From Leucobacter sp. UBA1945 (GTDB taxonomy: Bacteria; Actinomycetota; Actinomycetes; Actinomycetales; Microbacteriaceae), in NCBI GenBank assembly GCA_002336855.1, contig DDEV01000084.1:1-30989 (forward strand): a stretch of 30,989 nt of DNA, read 5' to 3'. Shown in pieces: positions 22,023 to 28,422 of the stretch (its first letter is position 1; every line of letters begins with the position of its first letter). The notes under the pieces were generated by a model. It made no database searches and was not told where the DNA came from. It worked only from the letters and a program-made list of their open reading frames with translations. Both the position numbers and the translations under genes were made by a program.

Positions 22023-23693
22023 CTACGCCGTCGCCGCAGCGGCAGCTCGCCCAGCAGCGCGCCCACTGAAGATGCAACCGCCCACGAAGGTGCCCTCAAG
22101 CGCGCGATAGCCGTGCATCCCGCCGCCGCCGAAGCCTGAGGCCTCACCAGCGGCATACAGGCCCTCGACGACAGAGCCGTCGGCCGCGATCGCTCGACCC
22201 TGCAGATCGGTCTGAATGCCCCCGAGACTCTTGCGTGTGAGCACGTGCAGCTTGACCGCATAGAGCGGGCCGGCGGCGGGATCGAGCAGGCGGTGCGGCG
22301 GAGCCACTCGAATTAGCTTGTCGCCGAGGTAGTGTCTCGCATCGCGTATCGCTGCCAGTTGCAGGTCCTTGGTGAACTTGTTGCCGTATGCGAGGTCACG
22401 CTCGCGCACGGCATCGCGCACCGCGTTCCCATCGAGCGGTGCGTCGGTGAGCTGTTGCATCTTCTCGATGAGGGAGTCGAGGTCGTTCGCGTGCACGAAG
22501 TCGACGCCGTTGTCGATGAAGGCCTGCACCGGGCCAGGTGCACCCTTGCCCAGTCGCTGCTTGAGAAGCTCGCGCACTGACTTGCCGGTGAGGTCGGGGT
22601 TCTGTTCGCTCCCAGAAAGGGCAAACTCCTTCTCGATGATTCGCTGTGTGAGCACGAACCAGCTGTGGTCGTAGCCGGTCTGCAGAATCTGCTCGAGCGT
22701 ACCGAGCGTGTCGAAGCCAGGCAACGCCGGGGGAGGCATGCGCTTGCCCGTCGCATCGAGCCAGAGCGACGATGGGCCCGGCAGAATCCGGATGCCGTGC
22801 ATCGGCCAGACAGGGGAGTGATTGGTGATGCCCTCGGTGTAGTGCCACATTCGGTCGCCGTTGACGAGTGCCGCGCCCGCGTCTTCGGCGACGCCGAGCA
22901 TGAGCCCGTCGACGTGCGCAGGCACGCCGCTGAGCATGCGTTCAGGCGCCGCGGGAAGGTGCGCCGGCCACTGCTCTCGCACCAGGGCGTGATTGCCGCC
23001 GATGCCTCCGCTCGCGACAACCACGGCTCCCGCTGTGAACTCGAAAGCGCCAATGACGTCGCGATTCGAGGTCACTCCGCGAGCCGAGATATCTGGCGCG
23101 AGCCGCTCGCCCCGCACTCCCTCGACGCGACCGTCGTGAGTCACCAGCTCGGTCACCCGATGCCGCGGGCGATACTTCGCGCGCCCCTCCGCAATGCCCT
23201 GGCGAAGTCGGCTCGCAAAAGGATGCACGAGGCCGGGCCCGGTGCCCCAAGTGATGTGAAACCTCGGCACGCTGTTGCCGTGACCAGACGCGGTCGATCC
23301 ACCGCGCTCTGCCCACCCGACAACAGGAAAGAAGCCGACTCCGCGCTCGCGCAACCAGGCGCGTTTCTCGCCTGCCGCGAAGTCGAGGTAGGCCTCGGCC
23401 CACTGACGACCCCAGAAATCAGTGTCTCGGTCGAATCCGGCACTCGCGAACCAGTCTGATCTTGCGAGCTCGACGCTGTCGTGAATGCCGAGCCGGCGTT
23501 GCTCTGGCGAGTCGATCAAGAACAGCCCGCCGAACGACCACCAGGCCTGTGCTCCGAGGTTCGCCTCGTTCTCTTGGTCGAGCAGCAGCACCGAGCGGCC
23601 CGCATCAAGCGCCTCGGCCGCCGCAACGAGGCCAGAGAGCCCGGCCCCGACAATGATGAGGTCGGCCTGATCGTGTGGTTCGGGTGCTGTCAT
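22023..23693 (-). CDS. FAD-binding dehydrogenase (FAD_binding_2 / KstD-like)
   Basis: A 556-residue flavoprotein of the FAD_binding_2 family (succinate dehydrogenase/fumarate reductase/3-ketosteroid dehydrogenase group). The Rossmann motif VGAGLSGLVAAAEALDAGRSVLLLDQE begins near residue 15 (GxGxxG at 16-21), and the C-terminus has GGIQTDLQGRAI, LYAAGEASGFGGGGMHGYRALEGT and GGCIFSGRAAG. There is no Tat or Sec signal and no membrane helix, so it is probably cytosolic. The substrate cannot be read from sequence; many homologues are annotated only as 'FAD-binding dehydrogenase'. I choose ATG 23693, which has an excellent ribosome binding site (aaggag) about 10 nt upstream, over a longer frame to 23849 that overlaps the next gene. 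It is convergent with rel (41-base gap) and may be co-transcribed with the upstream small gene. Confidence 0.88.
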   Translation of the reverse strand: MTAPEPHDQADLIIVGAGLSGLVAAAEALDAGRSVLLLDQENEANLGAQAWWSFGGLFLIDSPEQRRLGIHDSVELARSDWFASAGFDRDTDFWGRQWAEAYLDFAAGEKRAWLRERGVGFFPVVGWAERGGSTASGHGNSVPRFHITWGTGPGLVHPFASRLRQGIAEGRAKYRPRHRVTELVTHDGRVEGVRGERLAPDISARGVTSNRDVIGAFEFTAGAVVVASGGIGGNHALVREQWPAHLPAAPERMLSGVPAHVDGLMLGVAEDAGAALVNGDRMWHYTEGITNHSPVWPMHGIRILPGPSSLWLDATGKRMPPPALPGFDTLGTLEQILQTGYDHSWFVLTQRIIEKEFALSGSEQNPDLTGKSVRELLKQRLGKGAPGPVQAFIDNGVDFVHANDLDSLIEKMQQLTDAPLDGNAVRDAVRERDLAYGNKFTKDLQLAAIRDARHYLGDKLIRVAPPHRLLDPAAGPLYAVKLHVLTRKSLGGIQTDLQGRAIAADGSVVEGLYAAGEASGFGGGGMHGYRALEGTFVGGCIFSGRAAGRAAAAATA

Positions 23694-23727
23694 TGTGCCT
23701 ACTCCTTCGGAGACTTTCGTCTCGAGT

Positions 23728-24282
23728 CTAGGGGAGCGCCACCGCTCGTGCGTCGGCGACCTCGCGAAAGCGTTCGCGAGCGAGTCTGACATGCGGTCGG
23801 CGCAGGGTGAGAAGTACTTCCCGTAATTCTTCTGCGTCGATGGCGGCAAGCGTCATGAGCTCTCGGCAGGCATCGCGTTCGTCGGGCCCGAATGACGGGC
23901 TCAGATGAAGCAGGTCGAGGATCGTGCGCAACGGAGTGGTCGCGCCGAACTCTCCGAGCACCGACACGTCTGCGGGGCTGAGTCGCAGTTCGTAGCGTTT
24001 CGCACCGCCGGCCTGGTGCGCGCGGGAGCGACCTGCCGCTTTCGCGATGCTCAGGGGGCTGCCTGGATCTGTGGCGGCACCCCATACCCAGGCAGCGGTG
24101 AGCAGCGCCGCGACGTGACCGCCCGAGAGTACCCCCGCAATCGCGGCGAGGCGTACCCTTGGCGTGTCTGGCCAACCCACCCCACGAACGCCGGGGCCAC
24201 ACGGAATGAGGGCGCCGCGCAATCGCAGGGCGTGCTGCATCGCAACGGGCAGGCGGTCGTAGCGGGGCGGCGAGGGGTGCAT
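23728..24282 (-). CDS. Hypothetical protein, AbiEi-antitoxin-like
   Basis: A 184-residue basic protein. The layout resembles proteins in Microbacteriaceae annotated with a type IV toxin-antitoxin AbiEi-like domain: a short N-terminal part, then RLAAIAGVLSGGHVAALLTAAWVWGAATDPG split here as TPRVRLAAIAG and LLTAAWVWGA, a basic stretch KAAGRSRAHQAGGAKRYELRL, and a C-terminal helical part with TTPLRTILDLLHLSP. Homologues are usually lone genes with no AbiEii toxin beside them, and none is seen here either. It could be a DNA-binding or housekeeping accessory protein rather than a true antitoxin. The start is taken as ATG 24282. It lies between the DUF349 terminator and the FAD dehydrogenase on the same strand, and the FAD gene begins 34 bases after its stop. 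Confidence 0.6.
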   Translation of the reverse strand: MHPSPPRYDRLPVAMQHALRLRGALIPCGPGVRGVGWPDTPRVRLAAIAGVLSGGHVAALLTAAWVWGAATDPGSPLSIAKAAGRSRAHQAGGAKRYELRLSPADVSVLGEFGATTPLRTILDLLHLSPSFGPDERDACRELMTLAAIDAEELREVLLTLRRPHVRLARERFREVADARAVALP

Positions 24283-24332
24283 GTCATCATGATCCCCGAA
24301 AAGCTCGGAGCCCGTGGGGCAAAAACGAAAAC

Positions 24333-24341
24333 TGTGGATAA
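24333..24341. other. Perfect DnaA-box match next to a terminator
   Basis: TGTGGATAA is the exact complement of TTATCCACA, the consensus DnaA box. It is a single copy with no other box or AT-rich unwinding region around it, so it is not an origin. It could be a DnaA titration/regulatory site or a chance match. Confidence 0.3.
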
Positions 24342-24379
24342 CTCAAAAGAGCCCAGACACTGTCTGAGCTCTTTTGAGT
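24341..24379 (-). terminator. Strong intrinsic terminator of the DUF349 gene
   Basis: ACTCAAAAGAGC (24341-24352) pairs perfectly with GCTCTTTTGAGT (24368-24379), and an inner CAGA/TCTG (24354-24357 with 24363-24366) closes a 5-nt loop. On the minus strand it lies 26 bases after the DUF349 stop and is followed by a T-rich run (gttttcgttttt), so it should end that transcript. The symmetric stem contains A4/T4 tracts. Confidence 0.85.
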
Positions 24380-24405
24380 AGATACTTGCTTGCGTTTCGC
24401 CTGTG

Positions 24406-25644
24406 TCAGTCGCCGATTGCGGCGAGCCAGGACTCCTGGGTTGCGAGCTTCTGCTCGGCCTCGGCTTTTGCCTTTGCGTCTTTCGCGCCCTCGATCTCGG
24501 CCTTCAGCTCGGCGATCGACGCCTCGAGTTGCCCGCGAAGGCCCTCACTGCGTGCCTTGGTCTCGGGGTTCGTCTTGCGCCAGTGTTCGTCTTCGAGCGA
24601 CTTCACGTGATCCTCGATCTTGCGAATGCGGCCCTCAACGTCGCGCACTGATTCGCGGGGAACCCGCCCGACCTCGTCCCACTTCAGCTGCAGCTCAGTG
24701 AGGCGCTTGCGGGCAGCAACGCGGTCGGTCAGCGCCAGCAGGGAGTCTGCATATTCGTCAAGCAGTGCCTGCTTCGCAGCCAGGTTTGCGGTGTACTCTT
24801 CGTTCGTCTGCGCGACCTCGGCAGCCTTCGCCTGGTAGAGCACATCGCCCGCCGCCTTGAAGCGAGCCCAGAGCTGGTCATCAAGCTTACGGCTGGCGCG
24901 GCCGGCGCCCTTCCACTCGTCGAGCAGGGCGCGGTAGGCGGGAATGCCGTCGATGCCTCGGGGCGCGAGCGCCTCTGCCTGGGTGATGAGGCGCTCCTTG
25001 CGGTGCTTCACGTCTTTGTTTGTCGCATCGAGCTGCGCGAAGTGCGCGCGGCGTGCGGTGTCGAACACCTGTCGCGCTGATCGGAAGCGCTTCCAAAGTG
25101 CGTCGGCGACCGATTTCGGCAGCTGCGGGCCGCCACGCTGCGCGGCCTGCCAGTCTGTGAAGAGCTGCTCAAACGCCTGGCCGGTCTCCTTCCAGCGAAT
25201 CGATGCCTCGGGCTGCGCGGCGAGACGCTCGGCCTCGGCCACAATCGTCTCGCGCTGTTCGATTGCCTGCTGCTTCGCCGCTTCGCGCTCGGCCTGCTGC
25301 TTCTCGGTGAGCTCGTTTGCCTTGCCGCCAAGCTTCTCAACGCGAGCGCGCAGCGATGCGAGGTCGCCCACCGCTGCGGGCGCGACAAGCTGCTCCTGCA
25401 TCTTGGCGACGAGCTCAGCAACGTCTCCCGAGGCGGTGCCCCGTGCAACGCGAGCCTCGAGCAAGGTCACTACGCCCGCGAGGTCGGCGTACTTGCGCTC
25501 GTAATAGGCGAGTGCCTCTTCGGCGGTGCCATCGGGAAACTGACCAACCTCTCGTTCAGTGTCGCCCTCGCGCACGAACACCGTGCGGTTCTCGTCGACC
25601 CTGCCCCAGGGCTGTTCATTCGTGGTTTCGCTCACCGTGCTCAC
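24406..25644 (-). CDS. DUF349 domain-containing protein
   Basis: A 412-residue, highly charged, mostly helical cytoplasmic protein with DUF349 repeats. Three units are visible: about 150-205 (WKETGQAFEQLFTDWQAAQR, LWKRFRSARQVFDTARRAHF), about 238-280 (YRALLDEWKGAGRASRKLDD, LWARFKAAGDVLYQAK) and about 315-350 (LTELQLKWDEVGRVPR). A long coiled coil (about 95-145) precedes them and another (about 350-405) follows. The first 40 residues (PWGRVDENRTVFVREGDTEREVGQ) form the small conserved N-terminal segment of actinobacterial members. The molecular role is unknown. GTG 25644 is the first start; a second GTG lies three codons in. It is divergent from rarA, which begins 125 bases away, as is common in Microbacteriaceae. 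Confidence 0.92.
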   Translation of the reverse strand: MSTVSETTNEQPWGRVDENRTVFVREGDTEREVGQFPDGTAEEALAYYERKYADLAGVVTLLEARVARGTASGDVAELVAKMQEQLVAPAAVGDLASLRARVEKLGGKANELTEKQQAEREAAKQQAIEQRETIVAEAERLAAQPEASIRWKETGQAFEQLFTDWQAAQRGGPQLPKSVADALWKRFRSARQVFDTARRAHFAQLDATNKDVKHRKERLITQAEALAPRGIDGIPAYRALLDEWKGAGRASRKLDDQLWARFKAAGDVLYQAKAAEVAQTNEEYTANLAAKQALLDEYADSLLALTDRVAARKRLTELQLKWDEVGRVPRESVRDVEGRIRKIEDHVKSLEDEHWRKTNPETKARSEGLRGQLEASIAELKAEIEGAKDAKAKAEAEQKLATQESWLAAIGD

Positions 25645-25756
25645 CTGTTCGTTGTAGAGATGCCGACGCCTCGTCGACCGTGCAGTGCGTTCTCTACTCT
25701 AGCCTCCCGCTCACCTCTTCGCTGGTCTGCCGAGAGGTAATGTCGGGCGTCGCCGG

Positions 25757-25762
25757 TAACAT
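25757..25762 (+). promoter_or_regulatory. -10 box for rarA; probable leaderless transcript
   Basis: TAACAT fits TANNNT and ends 7 nt before the rarA ATG at 25770. The bases between (cgaaatc) contain no Shine-Dalgarno sequence, so the mRNA probably begins at the start codon. Confidence 0.5.
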
Positions 25763-25769
25763 CGAAATC

Positions 25770-27110
25770 ATGAACACATTCGCCGCAGCGACGACCGCCC
25801 CGCTTGCGGTGCGCATGCGGCCGCGCAGCCTCGACGAGGTGGTGGGTCAGCAGCACCTCTTGCGCAGCGGGTCACCACTGCGGGTTCTCGCCGAAGCCGG
25901 TGACGGGCAGGCCGGTGCGGTGTCTCTGATTCTCTGGGGGCCGCCCGGTACAGGCAAGACGACACTGGCGCAGGCGATCGCCTCATCGAGCGGGCGGCGC
26001 TTCGTCGAGCTGTCAGCGGTAACAGCCGGCATCAAAGACGTGCGCACCGTCATGGAGCGCGCCCTCAACGACCGAGACCTGTACGGGGTAGCGACCGTGC
26101 TCTTTCTCGACGAGATCCACCGCTTCACGAAGGCCCAGCAAGACGCGCTCTTGCCCGGTGTTGAGAACGGGTGGGTGACCCTGGTTGCAGCCACCACCGA
26201 GAACCCGTCGTTCTCGGTGATCAGCCCGCTGCTCTCGCGCTCGCTGCTGCTCACGCTGCAGCCGCTCGAAGATGGAGACCTCGCGACGCTGCTGAAGCGG
26301 GCGGTCGAAGACCCGCGTGGCCTTGGCGGCACGGTCGAGCTGAGTGAAGAAGCACTCGAAGCCCTAGTGCAGCTCGCGTCAGGAGACGCGAGGCGCGCGC
26401 TCACGGGACTCGAAGCGGCAGCAGCTTCGGCGCTCTCATCGCTGCCTGCGACAGAAGAGCCTGGCGAGGCGACCCCGCCCGTCGTCACCGCCGAGATCGT
26501 CGCGCAGTCGATCGATCGCGCGCTGCTGCGGTATGACCGCAACGGTGACGAGCACTACGACGTCATCAGCGCCTTTATCAAGTCGATTCGGGGGAGCGAC
26601 CCCGACGCTGCGATCCACTATCTCGCGCGCATGATCGAGGCGGGCGAAGATCCCCGGTTCATCGCGAGGCGGCTCATGGTGCACGCCGCTGAAGACATCG
26701 GCATGGCCGACCCCCAGGCGCTGCCGATCGCGGTCGCGGCAGCCGAGGCGACGCAGCTGATTGGCCTGCCAGAGGCGCGCATTCCGCTCGCTGAGGCGAC
26801 GATCTATCTCGCGACGGCACCGAAGTCGAACGCGGTGATCACCGCGATCGACGCCGCCATTTCAGATGTGCGGGCCGGCAAGTTCGGTCGGGTGCCGCCG
26901 CCGCTGCGCGACGCGCACTACCCGGGTGCGAAGCGGCTCGGCCATGGCAAGGGCTACAAGTACCCGCACAACGATCCGCTCGGCGTGGTGCGCCAGCAGC
27001 ACCTTCCCGACGAGCTCGTCGACAAGATCTACTATCAACCGAGCGAACACGGCAACGAGCGTGCCATCGCCGAGCGCCTCGAGAAGATTCGTCGAATTAC
27101 CCGAGGGTGA
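25770..27110 (+). CDS. rarA: Replication-associated recombination protein A (RarA/MgsA)
   Basis: RarA is a AAA+ ATPase related to RuvB and clamp loaders that acts at stalled replication forks. The 446-residue protein shows LAVRMRPRSLDEVVGQQHLL, Walker A GPPGTGKT (57-64), LSAVTAGIKDVR, Walker B LFLDEIHRFTKAQQDALLPGVE split here as FLDEIHRFTK and QQDALLPGVE, LVAATTENPSF (sensor 1), SGDARRALTGLE (sensor 2), and the C-terminal MgsA domain with YDVISAFIKSIRGSDPDAAIHYLARMI split here as ISAFIKSIRGSDPDAA and HYLARMIEAGEDPRFIARRL. RDAHYPGAKRLGHGKGYKYPH follows. The true start is ATG 25770; the same frame is open far upstream through the DUF349 gene, but that is a shadow. Confidence 0.96.
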   Translation: MNTFAAATTAPLAVRMRPRSLDEVVGQQHLLRSGSPLRVLAEAGDGQAGAVSLILWGPPGTGKTTLAQAIASSSGRRFVELSAVTAGIKDVRTVMERALNDRDLYGVATVLFLDEIHRFTKAQQDALLPGVENGWVTLVAATTENPSFSVISPLLSRSLLLTLQPLEDGDLATLLKRAVEDPRGLGGTVELSEEALEALVQLASGDARRALTGLEAAAASALSSLPATEEPGEATPPVVTAEIVAQSIDRALLRYDRNGDEHYDVISAFIKSIRGSDPDAAIHYLARMIEAGEDPRFIARRLMVHAAEDIGMADPQALPIAVAAAEATQLIGLPEARIPLAEATIYLATAPKSNAVITAIDAAISDVRAGKFGRVPPPLRDAHYPGAKRLGHGKGYKYPHNDPLGVVRQQHLPDELVDKIYYQPSEHGNERAIAERLEKIRRITRG

Positions 27111-27126
27111 CGAGATCTGATAAGAT
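27097..27126 (+). promoter_or_regulatory. Putative rpsD promoter
   Basis: TTACCC (27097-27102), an 18-base spacer, then TAAGAT (27121-27126). The promoter overlaps the rarA stop and would give an untranslated leader of roughly 255 nt before rpsD. Confidence 0.5.
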
Positions 27127-27132
27127 TTTCTT

Positions 27133-27387
27133 TGGCCAACATGGCGTTCCGCAGCTGGCTGCGAGCGGAAAGCACATGGCAGGCGCCCTGTAGCCGGGTT
27201 TCTGCAATGGTCGTTCCCTTACCGAAGCCGGTTCCTCGCCGAGTTTCGGTGCGCCGAGTCGCGTGCGCTGTGCAGCATCAGTTGCAATCAGTGCGGACTT
27301 GGTATGACCGAGAGAACATCGGGCGGGCAGCGCGAACGCGCTGCGATCCTCGCCCATGAACACACAGAAACCCGAAAGGAATACGAG
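27133..27387 (+). promoter_or_regulatory. Long structured 5' UTR of rpsD
   Basis: About 255 nt with no convincing coding frame but several local stems: CGCAGC/GCTGCG (27150-27155 with 27158-27163, or alternatively an outer ttccgc/gcggaa pairing), ACCGAA/TTCGGT (27221-27226 with 27245-27250), and GCAGCGCG/CGCGCTGC (27327-27334 with 27337-27344) enclosed by GGGCG/CGCCC (27321-27325 with 27351-27355). The last structure lies about 20 nt before the ribosome binding site. S4 commonly autoregulates its own mRNA in other bacteria, so this is a candidate S4-binding leader. Direct evidence is lacking. Confidence 0.5.
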
Positions 27388-28017
27388 TTGTCGAAGACCA
27401 CCCGTACCCGCGCCAAGGTGCGTCAGTCGCGCGCCCTGGGCATTGCCCTGACCCCGAAGGCCGCACGCTACCTCGAGAAGCGCCCCTACGGCCCCGGCCA
27501 GCACGGCCGCACCAAGCGTAAGAGCGACAGCGACTACGCCGTTCGTCTGCGCGAGAAGCAGCGTCTTCGCGCCCAGTACGGCATCCGCGAGAAGCAGCTC
27601 GTCATCGCCTTCAAAGAGGCAAAGCGTCAGGACGGCCTGACCGGTGAGAACCTGGTCGAGCTGCTCGAGATGCGTCTCGACGCCCTCGTGCTGCGTGCAG
27701 GCTTCGCCCGCACCACCGCACAGGCTCGCCAGATGGTCGTGCACCGCCACATTCTCGTCGACGGCAAGATCGTCGACCGCCCTTCGTTCCGCGTGAAGCC
27801 GGGTCAGCTGGTGCACGTCAAGGAGCGCTCAGAGGGCACCGAGCCCTTCCAGGTCGCAGCTGCCGGCGGTCACGCCGAGGTGCTGCCCCCGGTTCCGGGC
27901 TACCTCGAGGTCGAGCTCGACAAGCTGCAGGCGCGCCTCGTGCGTCGCCCGAAGCGCGCAGAGGTTCCCGTGACCTGTGACGTGCAGCTCGTGGTCGAGT
28001 ACTACTCGGGTCGCTAA
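27388..28017 (+). CDS. rpsD: 30S ribosomal protein S4
   Basis: S4 is a primary 16S rRNA-binding protein that nucleates 30S assembly. From TTG 27388 the product is 209 residues: SKTTRTRAKVRQSRALGIALTPKAARYLEKRPYGPGQHG, split here as RALGIALTPKAARYLEKRPY and GPGQHGRTKRKSDSDYAVRL, then LREKQRLRAQYGIREKQL. The S4 RNA-binding domain follows (RLDALVLRAGFARTTAQARQMVVHRHILVDG, about 95-160) and the C-terminal QLVVEYYSGR. TTG is chosen because gaaagga sits 8 nt upstream and homologues start at this point; an in-frame ATG at 27304 would add unrelated residues across the structured leader. A strong intrinsic terminator lies 16 bases downstream, so rpsD is probably monocistronic. Confidence 0.96.
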   Translation: MSKTTRTRAKVRQSRALGIALTPKAARYLEKRPYGPGQHGRTKRKSDSDYAVRLREKQRLRAQYGIREKQLVIAFKEAKRQDGLTGENLVELLEMRLDALVLRAGFARTTAQARQMVVHRHILVDGKIVDRPSFRVKPGQLVHVKERSEGTEPFQVAAAGGHAEVLPPVPGYLEVELDKLQARLVRRPKRAEVPVTCDVQLVVEYYSGR

Positions 28018-28032
28018 GCTTCAGCTTTCTGC

Positions 28033-28077
28033 AAAGAGCGCTGGGTTCCGTGAGGATCCCGGCGCTCTTTCCTTTTT
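28033..28077 (+). terminator. Intrinsic terminator of rpsD
   Basis: AAAGAGCGC (28033-28041) pairs with GCGCTCTTT (28062-28070), extended inward by GGG/CCC after one mismatch, and is followed by cctttttg. It starts 16 bases after the rpsD stop. Confidence 0.92.
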
Positions 28078-28094
28078 GGGCAAGCGGCGAACGC

Positions 28095-28100
28095 TAGACT
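28095..28100 (+). promoter_or_regulatory. -10 box before the small membrane protein and alaS
   Basis: TAGACT, identical to the HIT -10 box, lies just after the rpsD terminator and would start an mRNA with a leader of about 90 nt. A -35 is not obvious. Confidence 0.45.
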
Positions 28101-28142
28101 TGGCAGGCCAGTGCGCTTCGCGAGGAGCGCGCAAGATTTGTC

Positions 28143-28165
28143 GCACGCGCGCAGTTCGCGCGTGC
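28143..28165 (+). other. GC-rich hairpin in the leader of the alaS transcript
   Basis: GCACGCGCG (28143-28151) pairs perfectly with CGCGCGTGC (28157-28165) over a 5-nt loop. It lies about 30 nt before the start of the 74-residue gene. No T-tract follows, so it is not an intrinsic terminator. Confidence 0.5.
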
Positions 28166-28196
28166 AAGAAACACCACTGAGAACTGGAGAGAACAC

Positions 28197-28421
28197 ATGC
28201 GCAGACTGTCATGGCTCGTCGTCGGGGTTGCCCTCGGCTTCGTTGGCGCGCACTTCGTGAACCAGACCCCTGGCGGGCGTCGCTTCTTCGACCAGGTGAA
28301 CCGTGGCGCGCGCGAGTTCGGCGATGCACTCGCCGAGGGGTACCGCGTTGCGGAAGAAGAGTTTTCTGATGCGCTCGATGACGTCGAGCGCCGTCTCGCC
28401 AAGCTGGAGGCAAAAAAGTAG
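28197..28421 (+). CDS. Small membrane-anchored protein upstream of alaS
   Basis: A 74-residue protein beginning MRRLSWLVVGVALGFVGAHF, a single hydrophobic N-terminal helix after two arginines (membrane anchor, cytoplasmic N-terminus expected), then QTPGGRRFFDQV and an amphipathic charged C-terminal helix (EEEFSDALDDVERRLAKLE) likely to form a coiled coil. Small proteins of this shape, often annotated as YtxH-like/DUF6167-like or hypothetical, sit between rpsD and alaS in many actinobacteria. I recognise the context rather than a function. Ribosome binding site gagaga lies about 6 nt before ATG 28197. Its stop is 1 base from the alaS ATG, so they are co-translated. Confidence 0.85.
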   Translation: MRRLSWLVVGVALGFVGAHFVNQTPGGRRFFDQVNRGAREFGDALAEGYRVAEEEFSDALDDVERRLAKLEAKK

Positions 28422-28422
28422 C

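Noticed and set aside
24333..24341. A replication origin
   Set aside because: There is only one DnaA-box match, no cluster of boxes or AT-rich region, and no dnaA, dnaN or gyr genes nearby.
24051..24380. An AbiE-type toxin-antitoxin pair
   Set aside because: Only an AbiEi-like protein is present. No nucleotidyltransferase toxin frame lies on either side.
25317..25769. A long N-terminal extension of RarA
   Set aside because: The frame is open upstream only because it runs antisense through the DUF349 gene. Homology begins at the ATG at 25770, and a -10 box lies just before it.
27132..27359. A 75-codon small protein in the rpsD leader
   Set aside because: There is no ribosome binding site before its start, the composition is not protein-like, and it overlaps several RNA stems, so a structured untranslated leader is more likely.
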